Below the pieces are notes generated by a model. The model did not search any database. It was not told the DNA's origin and saw nothing but the letters and a program-made list of their open reading frames with translations. A stretch of 64,000 nucleotides of DNA from Methylotenera sp. (GTDB lineage: Bacteria; Pseudomonadota; Gammaproteobacteria; Burkholderiales; Methylophilaceae). This document shows, one piece after another, positions 42,501 to 53,712 of this stretch. The stretch's first letter is position 1; every line of letters starts with the position of its first letter. The stretch is from the NCBI GenBank assembly GCA_013140755.1, contig JABFSF010000026.1, forward strand, positions 1 to 64,000. The letters are read 5' to 3'. Position numbers and translations under genes: made by a program.

Positions 42501-43311
42501 TTTCCTCGGCATAAGGGCGCATCAACGTTGCCCCCAATGCGCAGTTTAAGCCAATGGTGAGCGGCTTGGCGTGGCGCACAGAATGCCAAAATGCCGTCAC
42601 CGTTTGCCCAGATAAAATGCGCCCAGAAGCGTCTGTTACCGTGCCAGAAATCATAATCGGCATGGTGTAACCGACTTCTTCAAAGAACGTATCAATCGCA
42701 AACAACGCCGCCTTGCAATTGAGCGTATCAAAGATGGTTTCCACCATCAAAACATCCGCGCCGCCATTCACCAAACCACGCGCTTGCTCAAGGTACGAAG
42801 CCACTAGCTGGTCAAAACTCACGTTACGTGCGGCGGGGTCGTTTACGTCTGGCGAAATCGAAGCCGTTTTAGGCGTAGGCCCAAGCGTGCCCGCCACAAA
42901 GCGCGGTTTATCTGGGGTGCTGTATTTTTGGCAAGCGGCTTTAGCGAGTTTGGCGGCTTCCACGTTCATTTCATAAACGAGATGTGCCATGTGGTAATCA
43001 TCCTGTGCCACGCTGGTTGCACCAAAAGTATTGGTTTCAATAATATCCGCACCCGCCGCGAGATATTTTTCGTGAATCTCTTGAATAATGTGCGGCTGAG
43101 TTAAGGTCAATAACTCATTGTTGCCTTTTACAAATAGCTCGCGCTCACCTGCTGGTGCTTTGAAATCCGCAAAACGCACACCGCGATAATCCGCTTCTGT
43201 CAGCTTATATTGCTGAATCATCGTGCCCATTGCGCCATCTAAAATTAAGATGCGTTGGCTAAGCGTTGCGCGTAGTTGTTTTTCTAAGGGTGAGATAGGC
43301 AGTGAAGACAT
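39520..43311 (-). CDS. metH: Cobalamin-dependent methionine synthase
   Basis: [34 protein letters not shown], cobalamin-binding [13 protein letters not shown]. Confidence 0.97.
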   Translation of the reverse strand: MSSLPISPLEKQLRATLSQRILILDGAMGTMIQQYKLTEADYRGVRFADFKAPAGERELFVKGNNELLTLTQPHIIQEIHEKYLAAGADIIETNTFGATSVAQDDYHMAHLVYEMNVEAAKLAKAACQKYSTPDKPRFVAGTLGPTPKTASISPDVNDPAARNVSFDQLVASYLEQARGLVNGGADVLMVETIFDTLNCKAALFAIDTFFEEVGYTMPIMISGTVTDASGRILSGQTVTAFWHSVRHAKPLTIGLNCALGATLMRPYAEEISKIADTFICVYPNAGLPNPMSDTGFDETPDITASLVKEFAQSGFVNIAGGCCGTTPAHINAIYNAIKDIPPRQLPQVPAFTRLSGLEPFIINDDSLFVNVGERTNVTGSKAFARMIINEQYEEALSVARQQVENGAQIIDINMDEGMLDAIKAMTHFLNLVASEPDIARVPVMIDSSKWDVIEAGLKCVQGKAIVNSISMKEGEAEFLRQAKLCRRYGAAVIVMAFDEKGQADTYERKIEICKRAYDLLVETVDFPPEDIIFDPNIFAIATGIEEHNNYAVDFINATRWIKENLPYAKISGGVSNVSFSFRGNDSAREAIHTVFLYHAIKAGMTMGIVNAGMMGVYDDLDPTLRVCVEDVVLNRIIDPNNLLAPTERLIEIASTLKAGGKKEEATLEWRGTPENPVPVAKRLAHAMVHGITEFIVEDTEEARQQAMVAGGRPIHVIEGPLMDGMNVVGDLFGQGKMFLPQVVKSARVMKQAVAHLIPFIEEEKTAEEKRTGIVAKPKGKVVIATVKGDVHDIGKNIVAVVLQCNNFEVVNMGVMVPAAEILAMAKAENADIIGLSGLITPSLEEMAYVAKEMQRDPHFSGLKTPLLIGGATTSRAHTAVKIAPFYDGPTVYVPDASRSVIVMQNLLTPETKDAYIAEIRADYAKARAQHASKKGVPMLSLAEARANKAQLTFTGKNAPVKPKFIGRRVFKNIDLNLIAQYIDWSPFFQTWDLAGSYPGILGDSVVGEAATKVFNDAQAMLKKIIEGRWLSASGVIALMPANSVNDDDIEIYTDETRQEVAFTYYGMRQQTVKPVIDGVARPNQCLADFIAPKTTDDYIGLFAVTAGLGMEKRLAEFEKNHDDYNAIMFKSLADRLAEAFAEYMHERIRTDLWGYAANEKLDTDALIKEQYQGIRPAPGYPACPDHTVKTDMFKLLQCDEIDMQLTDSFAMMPAAAVSGFYLAHPQAKYFSVDKIGNDQLEDMAKRRNLDKAYLERWLAPNLG

Positions 43312-43389
43312 AAAAAAAGCTTGTTTAATATAATGTGCAATTGTATCACTTGAGCGATAAAATGCTGAGCAAGGCCTAGTTAGTCAAAC

Positions 43390-45450
43390 TTAAACCTTCA
43401 CCAACTCTTCAGCATGGCTCATCCAGCGTGCTAAATGTTGCTCAACTTCTGCTGGGTGTTGCTTGAGTAAATCATCAGCCAGAGCTTTGGCCGTTTCAAG
43501 TAAATCAACATCGCGTGATAAATCGGCAATTTTGAGCATAGGCACACCGCTCTGGCGTACACCAAGTAGCTCGCCTGGCCCACGAATGTGCAAATCGGCT
43601 TGCGCAATGGCAAAGCCGTCGTTACTTTCATAGATGACTTTTAATCTAGCGCGCGCTGTTTCAGAAAGTTTATTTTGGTAAAGCAAAATACACGTGCTTT
43701 TTACTGCGCCCCGCCCAACGCGGCCGCGCAATTGATGCAATTGTGATAATCCCATACGCTCAGCATGTTCAATGACCATTAAGCTGGCATTCGGCACATC
43801 AACACCTACTTCAATCACCGTGGTGGCGACCAGTAATTGCAGCTCCCCCGCGCTAAATGCGGCCATCACTGCTTGTTTTTCTACAGGTTTCATGCGCCCA
43901 TGCACCAAACCAATGTGTAACTCGGGGAACTCACTTTGTAGCAATGCATAGGTATCATTGGCAGTTACTAGCTGCAAGGCTTCAGACTCTTCAATCAGCG
44001 GGCATACCCAATACGCTTGATTGCCCTGCAAACAGGCCTCTCGTACGCGCTGTAAAATTTCATCGCGCCTGCTATCAGCAACCAACTTGGTGACGATAGG
44101 TGTGCGCCCAGGAGGCAATGCATCAATCACCGAAATATCCAAATCTGCGTAATAACTCATGGAAAGCGTGCGTGGAATGGGCGTGGCACTCATCATGAGT
44201 TGATGCGGATCAGGTTGCCCTTTTTGCCGCAAGGCTAAGCGCTGATGTACACCGAAGCGATGTTGCTCATCAATAATGGCTAACCCTAAATTTTTAAACT
44301 GCACTGCTTCTTGAAACAAAGCATGTGTGCCCACTACCAATTGTGCAGAACCATCAAGAATGATAGCAAGTGCTAACTCACGTTCTTTTTTGCTTTGGCT
44401 ACCCGTGAGCCAAGCAATGCGAATATTGAGCGGAGTGAGCCAAGTGAGCATTTTGCGATAATGCTGCTCAGCCAAGATTTCTGTGGGTGCCATGAGTGCC
44501 ACTTGCCAGCCGTTTTCAATACTTTGCAACGCCGCCATGCACGCCACAATGGTTTTGCCACTACCCACATCGCCTTGTAATAAGCGCTGCATGGGATGCG
44601 GCTGCGTTAAATCGCGCTCAATTTCTAACGCTACCTTTTGCTGTGCGGCGGTGAGTGCAAACGGCAAACTTTTGAGCAACGCCGTGACGAAATGTTGAGA
44701 AGGCGCAAACTGCGGCGCACTCACGCTACGCCGCCTTGCGTAATGTTTGCGCATTGAGAGCTGCTGTGCCAGTAACTCATCAAATGCCAGCCTGCGCCAA
44801 TGCGGCGTAGTTTTTTGTTCTAAAGCTTGCAAATTGACCTCAGGTGGCGGGTTGTGTAAGCTTTGCAAGCTTTGCGCAAAACTTGGCAAATGCAAGGGCG
44901 CATACACACTGGCTGGTAAAGTTTCTGCCAAATCGCCTTGCGCTAGTGCAATACGAATCGCTTTGCGCAGGCTGGGTTGTGAAAGCCCCGCTACGGCAGG
45001 GTAAACAGGCGTGAGCGTTTCAGTCACTTGCGTTTTTTCGCCAACCACCTTACACGTTGGATGCACCATTTCATAGCCGAAAAAACCGTGGCGCACTTCT
45101 CCATAAACACGCAGCTTAGTGCCTACTTTCAGCACCGCAATTTGGCTAGGGTAGAAATGCAAAAAGCGCAGCATGAGCTGCCCACTAGCATCTTCTAGCT
45201 TTGCGATAAGTGCTTTACGCGGCTTATAGCTGACTTCTGCATGGGTAATTTCACCCTCAACTTGGGCAGATTCGCCTAAACGCAAATCGCGGATGGTCGT
45301 GATGTGCGTTTCATCAATATAGCGTAGTGGTAGATGTAAAAGTAAAGCTTGCAGATTAGCAATACCAAGCTTGGTTAAGTTGGTGATTAGCGGCTTAGTA
45401 AAGGTTTTGATGTTTGAAAGTGGAATCACATTGATGACATTAAGGAGCAA
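43390..45450 (-). CDS. recG: ATP-dependent DNA helicase RecG
   Basis: LLQGDVGSGKTIVACMAAL, IIDEQHRFGVHQRL, QLRGRVGRG. Confidence 0.97.
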   Translation of the reverse strand: MLLNVINVIPLSNIKTFTKPLITNLTKLGIANLQALLLHLPLRYIDETHITTIRDLRLGESAQVEGEITHAEVSYKPRKALIAKLEDASGQLMLRFLHFYPSQIAVLKVGTKLRVYGEVRHGFFGYEMVHPTCKVVGEKTQVTETLTPVYPAVAGLSQPSLRKAIRIALAQGDLAETLPASVYAPLHLPSFAQSLQSLHNPPPEVNLQALEQKTTPHWRRLAFDELLAQQLSMRKHYARRRSVSAPQFAPSQHFVTALLKSLPFALTAAQQKVALEIERDLTQPHPMQRLLQGDVGSGKTIVACMAALQSIENGWQVALMAPTEILAEQHYRKMLTWLTPLNIRIAWLTGSQSKKERELALAIILDGSAQLVVGTHALFQEAVQFKNLGLAIIDEQHRFGVHQRLALRQKGQPDPHQLMMSATPIPRTLSMSYYADLDISVIDALPPGRTPIVTKLVADSRRDEILQRVREACLQGNQAYWVCPLIEESEALQLVTANDTYALLQSEFPELHIGLVHGRMKPVEKQAVMAAFSAGELQLLVATTVIEVGVDVPNASLMVIEHAERMGLSQLHQLRGRVGRGAVKSTCILLYQNKLSETARARLKVIYESNDGFAIAQADLHIRGPGELLGVRQSGVPMLKIADLSRDVDLLETAKALADDLLKQHPAEVEQHLARWMSHAEELVKV

Positions 45451-45463
45451 TCATTGCGGTAAA

Positions 45464-46114
45464 TTAACGCGCATTTTGCGATATATTTTCTATAAGCGAG
45501 GCCATTTTTGACGCTTCCAAATCGTCTAATCGCTTTAAGCCTTTGACTACGCCTGTCTGATTTGCTGTGGGTTGATTTTGACTCACTTTCCATTTGCCTA
45601 CCAGTTTAGTGACTGAAATTTCAATGCCAATAATCGCGTTAATCATTTGATTGGTAAACTCAGCAGGTGCGTCTGAAACTGCCCATGGCTTATCAAATGA
45701 GGCTTCATATTGCGTTGTTAGTGACTCAAGCTGATTTTTAATCCAAACGGCGTCATCTATAATGCGCAAGGTACCATAAGCATGAACAACCACATAGTTC
45801 CAAGTGGGCACTACTTTGCCATGTTCGTGTTTTGTTGGGTACCATGATGGGGTGATGTAGTGATTGGTGCCATGAAATATCACCAATGCTTCAACATTGC
45901 TTAGTAAATCAGTCCATATTGGGTTTGCACGTGCAACATGCCCACGTAGCGTTCCGTATTGCCCCAACTCTTGAATCAGCAGCAAAGGCACATGATTCGC
46001 GTTAATACCATCAGAAGACATGGTAATCAGCGTTGCAAGTGGGTGCGTACGCATCAGGTCATGTAGAACCTCGATTCTTGATTCCTCAAAATGCGCTGGA
46101 ATATACATGGGCAT
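45464..46114 (-). CDS. PaiB-like FMN-binding negative transcriptional regulator
   Basis: MYIPAHFEESRIEVLHDLMRTHPLATLIT; YPTKHEHGKVVPTWNYVVVHAYG. Confidence 0.9.
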   Translation of the reverse strand: MPMYIPAHFEESRIEVLHDLMRTHPLATLITMSSDGINANHVPLLLIQELGQYGTLRGHVARANPIWTDLLSNVEALVIFHGTNHYITPSWYPTKHEHGKVVPTWNYVVVHAYGTLRIIDDAVWIKNQLESLTTQYEASFDKPWAVSDAPAEFTNQMINAIIGIEISVTKLVGKWKVSQNQPTANQTGVVKGLKRLDDLEASKMASLIENISQNAR

Positions 46115-46131
46115 TGTTACGCAATATGACT

Positions 46132-46518
46132 TTAAATCACCATCACACCATCCGCTTCAACCAAAGCACCACGTGGTAATGAAGCTACCCCCACTGCTGC
46201 GCGGGCTGGATAAGGCTGGCTAAAGTATTCCGCCATAATGGTGTTCACTAAGGTAAAGTGGCTCAAATCGGTTAAGAAAATATTGAGTTTAACGACATCA
46301 GCCAAGCTACCACCTGCGGCTTCAGCCACAGCTTTTAAGTTGCTAAACACACGATGTACTTGCGCTTCAATACCTTCTACCATTTCCATGGTAGCTGGGT
46401 CTAGGCCAATTTGGCCTGATAAATATACGGTGTTGCCGACTTTTACCGCTTGTGAATACGTGCCAATGGCTGCGGGTGCACCTTGCGTTTGGATGATTTG
46501 TTTGGATTGTGTCGTCAT
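46132..46518 (-). CDS. RidA family protein
   Basis: [59 protein letters not shown]. Confidence 0.95.
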   Translation of the reverse strand: MTTQSKQIIQTQGAPAAIGTYSQAVKVGNTVYLSGQIGLDPATMEMVEGIEAQVHRVFSNLKAVAEAAGGSLADVVKLNIFLTDLSHFTLVNTIMAEYFSQPYPARAAVGVASLPRGALVEADGVMVI

Positions 46519-46552
46519 GTTGTCGTTACCTAGTGAATAAAAATATATGCCT

Positions 46553-48778
46553 TTACTTTTCTGTGCCTCTTCTGTGCAAATTGCCTTTGGTGCGGTTAAT
46601 CCGCACTACATCTGGTATTTTACGCAAACCGCGCATAAGGTCTGCCAAATGTACGCGGTTTTTCACTTGTACGGTAAAGTATAAATTAGCGTATGCGCTG
46701 CCATCAGATTCTTCCACACTCACGTTATCAATATTTGAATCTGCATCGGCAATACCTGCGGCAATTTTAGCTAGCATACCAGGCTGGTTAGCTACTGTTA
46801 AATTGAGGTTGGTTTTAAATAGGTGCGTGCTTTCTGGCTCCCACTCTACATCTAGCCATTTGTCTGGATCGAGCTTAAATTTACGCACACTTGGGCAATC
46901 ATGGGTATGAATCACTAAACCTTTATCTTTGTTGATGAAACCTAAAATGGGGTCACCTGGAATGGGCCTGCAACATGGCGCAAACTGTACAGCCATGCCC
47001 TCAGTACCTCTAATGGTAATGGTGTCGAGCGAGGCAGTAGGAAGCTTAGTATGCTTTTCTAGGTGGTTATCCGTCATGGCCACTAGTTGGTGTGCAACCA
47101 TTACATTTTGCCGCTTACCTAAGCCAATATCAGATAAAATTTCCGCCTTTGTTTTAATACCATAATCGCGTATCAGTTTTTGCCAGTGCGCCTCGGTAAT
47201 CTGCTTAGGCTCAATATGCAAAGCCCGCAAGGCTTGATTCAGCATACGCTCGCCCAAATGGGCTGATTCTGTCGATTGTTGCGATTTTAAAAAGTGGCGA
47301 ATATGTGCTCTGGCACGACCTGTGATGACATAATTTAGCCACGCAGGGTTAGGTTTTGCCATTGAGCCTGTAATAATTTCTACATGATCACCATTGCGTA
47401 ACTCTGTGCGTAATGGAGCTAACTCTTGGTTAATGCGCACCGCTACACAGCAATTGCCAATGTCTGAATGCACGGCATAAGCAAAATCTACCGCAGTGGC
47501 ACGGCGTGGCAAGGCCATAATTTTACCTTTAGGCGTAAATACATACACCTCATCAGGGAATAAATCAATTTTGAGATGCTCAAGAAAATCCAGTGAATCG
47601 GCACTTTCACTTTGAATGTCTAATAAACGTTGTAACCACTGATGTGTTTGCTGTTGTAATGCGGTAAGCTGTGCATCGCTGGCTTTATATAACCAGTGTG
47701 CCGCCACACCTGCATCTGCAATATTGTGCATATCGGCACTACGAATTTGCACCTCAATGGGGGTGCCAAAAGGACCAAATAACGTGGTATGTAGTGATTG
47801 GTAACCATTGGCTTTAGGGATCGCAATGTAATCTTTAAACTTACTTGGAATCGGCTTGTAAAGCCCGTGTAGCGCACCAAGTGCTAGGTAGCAGTTGGCC
47901 ATATCTTTCACTACCACCCTAAAACCATAAATGTCATACACTTGCGAAAAAGGTGTCGCTTTGCTCGTCATCTTTTTATAAATGCTGTAAAGATTTTTTT
48001 CGCGTCCTGAAATATCCGCCTCAATATTAAAAGCTTTAAGTTGCTGTTTGATGGATTCTAGTATTTTGCTGATGACTTCTTTACGGTTGCCACGCGCGAC
48101 CATGATGGCTTTAGAAATGGCGTTATAGCGCATGGGGTAGAGGTATTTAAAGCTTAAATCCTCTAAACTTTGGTAGATTTCATTGAGCCCCAAGCGGTTA
48201 GCAATGGGTGCATAGATATCTAAGGTTTCTTTGGCAATAAGCTTTTGTTTTTCTGGGCGCATGGCTTCTAGCGTTTGCATATTATGCAAGCGATCAGCTA
48301 GTTTAACCAAAATCACGCGTACATCTTGGCTCATCGCCAAGAGCATTTTGCGAAAATTCTCTGCCTGTGCTTGGCTAGCACTTTGAAATTCAATTTTATC
48401 GAGCTTGGTTACGCCATCAACTAAATCCGCTACTTGTGACCCAAATTTTTCTTTAATATCTAGCGTGGTGATGTCAGTATCTTCTACCACATCGTGCAAC
48501 AAAGCCGCTAAAATGGTGGGGACATCCAAATGCAAATCAGCCAAAATGCACGCGACTGAAACAGGGTGTGTAATGTAGGGTTCGCCTGTTTTGCGCACAA
48601 TGCCATCATGCGCGGCAAAAGCGTAGCGATAAGCCCCCCATACTTGAGCAATATCTTGAGGTTTAAGGTATTGTTTAAGGCGAACGGTTAGTGCAGACTC
48701 CTCCCTGTCAGCAGGCAACAAGGGGTCGGGGCTAGATTTTGATAACCCCGCTTTAAGATTAGATGCGGCTTTAGGCAT
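46553..48778 (-). CDS. spoT: Bifunctional (p)ppGpp synthetase/hydrolase SpoT/RelA
   Basis: HD region [12 protein letters not shown], synthetase domain, TGS and ACT domains; adjacent to rpoZ-gmk. Confidence 0.96.
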   Translation of the reverse strand: MPKAASNLKAGLSKSSPDPLLPADREESALTVRLKQYLKPQDIAQVWGAYRYAFAAHDGIVRKTGEPYITHPVSVACILADLHLDVPTILAALLHDVVEDTDITTLDIKEKFGSQVADLVDGVTKLDKIEFQSASQAQAENFRKMLLAMSQDVRVILVKLADRLHNMQTLEAMRPEKQKLIAKETLDIYAPIANRLGLNEIYQSLEDLSFKYLYPMRYNAISKAIMVARGNRKEVISKILESIKQQLKAFNIEADISGREKNLYSIYKKMTSKATPFSQVYDIYGFRVVVKDMANCYLALGALHGLYKPIPSKFKDYIAIPKANGYQSLHTTLFGPFGTPIEVQIRSADMHNIADAGVAAHWLYKASDAQLTALQQQTHQWLQRLLDIQSESADSLDFLEHLKIDLFPDEVYVFTPKGKIMALPRRATAVDFAYAVHSDIGNCCVAVRINQELAPLRTELRNGDHVEIITGSMAKPNPAWLNYVITGRARAHIRHFLKSQQSTESAHLGERMLNQALRALHIEPKQITEAHWQKLIRDYGIKTKAEILSDIGLGKRQNVMVAHQLVAMTDNHLEKHTKLPTASLDTITIRGTEGMAVQFAPCCRPIPGDPILGFINKDKGLVIHTHDCPSVRKFKLDPDKWLDVEWEPESTHLFKTNLNLTVANQPGMLAKIAAGIADADSNIDNVSVEESDGSAYANLYFTVQVKNRVHLADLMRGLRKIPDVVRINRTKGNLHRRGTEK

Positions 48779-48807
48779 GGGATTTGCACAACTTTAATAC
48801 TGAATAA

Positions 48808-49020
48808 TTAAATATGCCCGCGTAATAAAATTTCTGTGCCAATTTTACCTGCCGCTATTTCACGTAATGCAATCACGGTAGATTTATCACGTGTGTTTTG
48901 CACATTGACTTGTGGCTCTGCACCATTGTGCAGCTGGCGCGCACGACGTGCTGCCACTAAAGTTAATTCAAAGCGGTTAGGGATTTTTTCTAAACAATCA
49001 TCAACGGTAATGCGTGCCAT
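48808..49020 (-). CDS. rpoZ: RNA polymerase omega subunit
   Basis: [30 protein letters not shown]. Confidence 0.96.
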   Translation of the reverse strand: MARITVDDCLEKIPNRFELTLVAARRARQLHNGAEPQVNVQNTRDKSTVIALREIAAGKIGTEILLRGHI

Positions 49021-49041
49021 TTTATACTCCAAATTTAAGGG

Positions 49042-49653
49042 TTAAGTGAGTGCTTGAATAAGCGTCTGATAGCGGCTGAGCTGAGTGCTTGCTTTTAGAC
49101 CTTGCGCGCGAATAATCGCCAATAAGTCTTCAAGTGCCACATCAAAATAATCGTTAATTGTAACATAATCAAACTCTACTACATGACGCATTTCATCACG
49201 CGCTGCTGCTAGACGCTTGGCAATCACGGCAGGGCTATCTTGACCACGGTCGTTTAGCCTTTGGGCTAAAGCTTCTATAGAAGGCGGTAGAATAAAAATG
49301 CTAATGGCATCAGGATATTGCTGGCGTACTTGCTGTGCGCCTTGCCAATCTATTTCCAGTAGCACATCTACACCTGCTTGCAGAGATTGCAGCACTTGCG
49401 CTTGCGATGTGCCATAGCGTGCATCATGCACGTGCGCAGACTCTAAAAACTCGCCACGTCCTAACATTGCAACAAATTGCGCATCGCTTAAAAAATGATA
49501 ATGCACACCATTTTCTTCGTTTGGTCGTGCTGGGCGCGTGGTATGAGAAACTGAGAGCTTTAACTCAGGTTTTTTTGCTAATAATGCTTTAACCAAGCTG
49601 GTTTTGCCCGTACCTGAAGCCGCAGAAATAATAAATAAATGTCCGTATGCCAT
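49042..49653 (-). CDS. gmk: Guanylate kinase
   Basis: FIISAASGTGKTSLVKALL, SVSHTTRPARPNEENGVHYHF. Confidence 0.97.
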   Translation of the reverse strand: MAYGHLFIISAASGTGKTSLVKALLAKKPELKLSVSHTTRPARPNEENGVHYHFLSDAQFVAMLGRGEFLESAHVHDARYGTSQAQVLQSLQAGVDVLLEIDWQGAQQVRQQYPDAISIFILPPSIEALAQRLNDRGQDSPAVIAKRLAAARDEMRHVVEFDYVTINDYFDVALEDLLAIIRAQGLKASTQLSRYQTLIQALT

Positions 49654-49656
49654 GCA

Positions 49657-50391
49657 TTAACACCAGTCTGGGCTTGGCAGTGCTGAGAATACTTTTTTCA
49701 AACCATCGCCCCAGCCTTTTCTAATTTCCGCAAAATAGGGGTCGTTTTCAGTAATACGCTCTTTGCAATCTGCATGTAAGCTATCGGTGCGATACAGTAG
49801 CATATCAATCGGTGCAGCCACCGAAACATTGCTACGAATCGTTGAATCAAACGAAATAAGTAAACACTTTACCGCATCCATCATGTCTGTGTGATATTTG
49901 ACTACGCGGTCAATAATTGGTTTGCCATACTTGGTTTCACCAATTTGAAAGTACGGGGTTTCTGCGCAGGTTTCGATAAAATTACCTGCCGCATACACAT
50001 TAAATAAGCGCGGTGCTTCCCCTTTAATTTGTCCGCCTAGCAAAATGCTCGCATTAAAATCAATACTGTGGTTTTTAAGGGCTTTTGCATCACGCTCAAA
50101 TGCTGCGCGTAGTTCTGCCCCCACTAAGCCTGCTGCTTCAAATAAGCTATCCACATTATGTAAATGCTTACTTTCGCTGTCTGCCTTAGTAATTGCGGCT
50201 CTCAAGTGGCTGACCACAGACTGTGTAATGGCTAAATTGCCAGCGGTCATTAGCACAATCACGCGATCATCTTTAATTTCAAAAATATGCATTTTGGGTG
50301 AAATCGCAACTTGATCTACCCCAGCGTTGGTGCGGGTGTCTGAGGCGAATACCAAACCTTGTTCTAGCAATAAACCTACGCAATACGTCAT
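49657..50391 (-). CDS. Anbu-type proteasome-like peptidase
   Basis: MTYCVGLLLEQGLVFASDTRTNAGVDQVAISPKMHIF is the Anbu/BPH N-terminus with Thr2 nucleophile; start at 50391. Confidence 0.9.
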   Translation of the reverse strand: MTYCVGLLLEQGLVFASDTRTNAGVDQVAISPKMHIFEIKDDRVIVLMTAGNLAITQSVVSHLRAAITKADSESKHLHNVDSLFEAAGLVGAELRAAFERDAKALKNHSIDFNASILLGGQIKGEAPRLFNVYAAGNFIETCAETPYFQIGETKYGKPIIDRVVKYHTDMMDAVKCLLISFDSTIRSNVSVAAPIDMLLYRTDSLHADCKERITENDPYFAEIRKGWGDGLKKVFSALPSPDWC

Positions 50392-50494
50392 AGCAAGCTC
50401 TATAAATATGAGTGAAGCAATCAAAGGTAAATCATATCATTAGCGGGTGATTATCTGACATAAAAATGCGGGGTAGTTGTTCAAATTTCTATCT

Positions 50495-51394
50495 TTAGCG
50501 GCCAGAGAATAAAGTTCGTTGTGCCGCCTCACTTATTGCCTTGACGGCAGGGTGGCTAAGTCGGCGCTCTACGGTAATAGCATAATAATAATCTACCACT
50601 TCATCAGCCTGCCCCAATGAGACTACGCCGAATTGCCTTTCAATTTCAGTGGCAATGACCGAAGGTCCAGTAAAAATACCCGCACCTGCTTGCCCAAATG
50701 CTTTTTTTAATGCGCTATCATCAAATTCGCCAACAATTCGGGGCGTTAATTTATGTGAAGCCAGCCAGCGCATGAGTCGTCCGCGTATCGCAGTTTCTGC
50801 ACTGGGGAGCAATAATGGCGCGTTGTTAAGATTAGCAGGGAAATTTTTTCCATAACGTTCAGCAAGGGCTACGGTGGCAAAAAAACTCACACCACATTCG
50901 CCTAGTTTAGTGCTATAGCCTTTTACATCCATTTCAGGCGGCATGGGTTTGTCTGACAACACCAAATCTAGGCGATGTGTGGCCAGTTCACCAAGCAAAC
51001 GCGTTAATTTATCTTCACGGCAAATAATCTTAATCGGCTCAGCTAACGACATCGCAGGGGCTAACAAATTATAAACAATTGATTTTGCCATGACATCTGC
51101 AATCCCAACGCGAAATTGCATGGTGCGCTGGATGACTCCGCCACTTAACACTTGCTCTAGCTCCGCACCAATTTCAAAAATCTCATCCGCGTATGAGAGC
51201 GCAAGTCGCCCAGCTTCTGTGAGCTCTAGTCCACGTCCAACGCGTCTAAATAAAGTTGCCTCTAATGCAGATTCTAACAAGCCTATTTGTCCGCTTAAGG
51301 TTTGTGGTGTGAGATCAAGTTGCTTACTGGCGCGCGCAATACTCCCTGCGCGTGCAACCTGCCAAAAATAATGCAGTTGTTTGTAGTTAATCAT
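50495..51394 (-). CDS. nhaR: LysR-family regulator, NhaR-like
   Basis: INYKQLHYFWQVARAGSIARASKQLDLTPQTLSGQIGLLE; NhaR-like throughout. Confidence 0.82.
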   Translation of the reverse strand: MINYKQLHYFWQVARAGSIARASKQLDLTPQTLSGQIGLLESALEATLFRRVGRGLELTEAGRLALSYADEIFEIGAELEQVLSGGVIQRTMQFRVGIADVMAKSIVYNLLAPAMSLAEPIKIICREDKLTRLLGELATHRLDLVLSDKPMPPEMDVKGYSTKLGECGVSFFATVALAERYGKNFPANLNNAPLLLPSAETAIRGRLMRWLASHKLTPRIVGEFDDSALKKAFGQAGAGIFTGPSVIATEIERQFGVVSLGQADEVVDYYYAITVERRLSHPAVKAISEAAQRTLFSGR

Positions 51395-51500
51395 CATAAC
51401 CATCAGTTTTTTACGAATATTTAATCAGTATATTCTATATTTTTACGATATGTTAAATCATTTATGATGCGCACATACATAATACAAGAGGAAGTAAATA

Positions 51501-51677
51501 ATGCATCCTACAGTGAAAAATAAAGTGCTACTTGAAACATTGCGCGTTTACTCAGCAAGACAGTTGCAATTTGCGATTAGGTTGCGAATGCTACCAACAC
51601 CAGACAAATTAAAAAACATTTTGAAAAGAAAGTCTGGCTCAGAAAACGATGTGCAGTTGTTGATTAAAAGTTTATAA
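51501..51677 (+). CDS. Small basic protein of unknown function (58 aa)
   Basis: ATG preceded by AAGAGGAAG; MHPTVKNKVLLETLRVYSARQLQFAIRLRMLPTPDKLKNILKRKSGSENDVQLLIKSL*; not in ORF track. Confidence 0.5.
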   Translation: MHPTVKNKVLLETLRVYSARQLQFAIRLRMLPTPDKLKNILKRKSGSENDVQLLIKSL

Positions 51678-51735
51678 GACATGAAGTGTTAAAAAACGAT
51701 TCACCTTTGGATACTTCATATTTTCACTTACCTTT

Positions 51736-52095
51736 TTGGAGAACACGATGCAATTGGATATTCAAACAAATGGTTTTTCGCTCACAGAAGGCATAAGAGA
51801 TTACACAATACGGCGTTTGCAATTTGCCTTGGATAGAAACGATCAGCAGATTACTCGGGTGCAAGTGCGGCTAGCCGATATTAATGGTCCTCGTGGTGGT
51901 GTAGATAAGCGTTGCCAAATTGATTTAACGCTGGCTGGGCAAGGCGATATTGTGATTGAGGATGTTGAAACGAATCTTTATGTAGCAATAGACCGCGCCA
52001 GCGACCGTTGCGCACGCACGCTAACAAGGCGGTTAGAGCGGTCACGTGAATTTTCACATGAAAAGGTGCCTTTTTTTATTAAAGAATCGCCATAA
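51736..52095 (+). CDS. HPF/RaiA-like ribosome-associated protein
   Basis: MQLDIQTNGFSLTEGIRDYTIRRLQFALDRNDQQITRVQVRLADINGPRGGVDKRCQIDL. Confidence 0.85.
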   Translation: MENTMQLDIQTNGFSLTEGIRDYTIRRLQFALDRNDQQITRVQVRLADINGPRGGVDKRCQIDLTLAGQGDIVIEDVETNLYVAIDRASDRCARTLTRRLERSREFSHEKVPFFIKESP

Positions 52096-52186
52096 AAATC
52101 GTTGAATGTTTTTGGCATGAGCCAGCCAAAATGCACATAAGATTGGCTCAAAACAACTTAAATTATCAATTATTTTAAAGGATTAA

Positions 52187-52747
52187 ATGATGAGGTCTCT
52201 CTATTTATCTCTCACAGGTCTTGCATTAGCAGGCTTCACAATGACAGCCTCAGCGACCACTGTGGTTAATCAAGCTATCACTGAATCTGAAGTTGCTGGT
52301 GCGCAAAAAGCGTGGTGCCAAGCTTTGGTTGATATTAGCAGCACTTACGCTAAAGACGGCCAACCTGCAGCCAAAGCACTCGCTGAAAAAGTGATTGATA
52401 GTGCTTACGGCTATCAGATGGGTGCAGTGCTGTTCAAACCTACGCTTACTGTTGCCCCACAAACTTTCCGCACTACTCGTGCTGGAGCACTCGCCTATTT
52501 TGTTGGTGGTGACCCTGCTTATCCGCAAGATAAAGGCTTTGCACTCAAAGGTTGGACGAATTGTGAAGCGCAAAACGCTGGTGTTTTTATTACGGGTGAC
52601 TCAGCAACCAGTATGGGTAATGTAATGGTGACGAATAAAGATGGTAAAGTCACTACCGTTGACAAGACTTGGACTTACGTCAAAGACGATACTGGCAACT
52701 TACGCATTGTGGTACACCACTCTTCACTGCCATACACTGGCAAATAA
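52187..52747 (+). CDS. Exported hypothetical protein, possibly NTF2/SnoaL-like
   Basis: Signal peptide MMRSLYLSLTGLALAGFTMTASATT; C-terminal strand-rich TVDKTWTYVKDDTGNLRIVVHHSSLPY. Confidence 0.7.
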   Translation: MMRSLYLSLTGLALAGFTMTASATTVVNQAITESEVAGAQKAWCQALVDISSTYAKDGQPAAKALAEKVIDSAYGYQMGAVLFKPTLTVAPQTFRTTRAGALAYFVGGDPAYPQDKGFALKGWTNCEAQNAGVFITGDSATSMGNVMVTNKDGKVTTVDKTWTYVKDDTGNLRIVVHHSSLPYTGK

Positions 52748-52772
52748 TTGGTAAACTGTCAAAATGACTTAA

Positions 52773-52806
52773 CTAGCCACCCCATGCAGGGGGCGGCTAG
52801 ATTTTA
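52773..52806 (+). terminator. Strong hairpin terminator
   Basis: CTAGCCaCCCCatgcaGGGGgcGGCTAGatttt. Confidence 0.75.
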
Positions 52807-52818
52807 CTGGGGATTTTA

Positions 52819-53694
52819 ATGAAACGTATTTTCTATTTTTTAGCGACTAACCTTGCCATTATGTTGGTGCTTTCAGTCACCATGCGCCTATTGGGCGTTG
52901 AGCCTTATCTCAATGCTAATGGCTTAGATTTGAAAAACCTACTCGCTTTCGCCGCCATTATGGGCTTTGGCGGTGCGTTTATTTCATTGGCAATGTCTAA
53001 ATGGTCTGCCAAACGCATGTCTGGCGCGGTAGTGATTGAAGAAGCCAAAACGCCCACTGAAATTTGGCTGCTTAAAACAGTGCGATCCCAAGCCGATATG
53101 GTCGGCATTAAAATGCCTGAAGTGGCGATATTTGATTCCCCTGAAGTGAATGCCTTCGCCACGGGTATGACTAAAAATAGCTCATTAGTCGCGGTATCAA
53201 CTGGCTTACTCAATAAAATGAGTAAAGATGAAGCCGAAGCAGTGCTGGCGCATGAGGTATCACATATTGCCAATGGTGATATGGTGACGCTCACGCTAAT
53301 TCAAGGTGTAGTGAATACCTTTGTTATGTTCCTGTCACGTGTGATTGGTTATGCGGTAGATAAAATTATTTTCAAAACCGAAAAAGGCACAGGTCCTGCT
53401 TTCTTTGTTACGATGATTATTGCAGAGCTAGTATTGGGGGTTTTAGCTTCTATTGTTGTGATGTGGTTTTCACGTCAACGTGAATTTCGCGCAGATGCAG
53501 GTGCCGCTAAATTATCAAGCAGTAAAAAGATGATTGCGGCATTAGAGCGATTGCAAGCAGAGCATGAGCCCTCAGCTTTACCTAAACAAATGGCGGCTTC
53601 TGGCATTTCTGGGGGCGGAGCGAGCGGCTTGAAAAAATTGTTTATGACGCACCCGAGCTTAGATGAGCGTATTGCTGCGCTTAAAGCGCAGTAA
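52819..53694 (+). CDS. htpX: Protease HtpX
   Basis: Zn-protease [27 protein letters not shown], four TM segments. Confidence 0.96.
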   Translation: MKRIFYFLATNLAIMLVLSVTMRLLGVEPYLNANGLDLKNLLAFAAIMGFGGAFISLAMSKWSAKRMSGAVVIEEAKTPTEIWLLKTVRSQADMVGIKMPEVAIFDSPEVNAFATGMTKNSSLVAVSTGLLNKMSKDEAEAVLAHEVSHIANGDMVTLTLIQGVVNTFVMFLSRVIGYAVDKIIFKTEKGTGPAFFVTMIIAELVLGVLASIVVMWFSRQREFRADAGAAKLSSSKKMIAALERLQAEHEPSALPKQMAASGISGGGASGLKKLFMTHPSLDERIAALKAQ

Positions 53695-53712
53695 GGTCTC
53701 TAAACCTAATAT

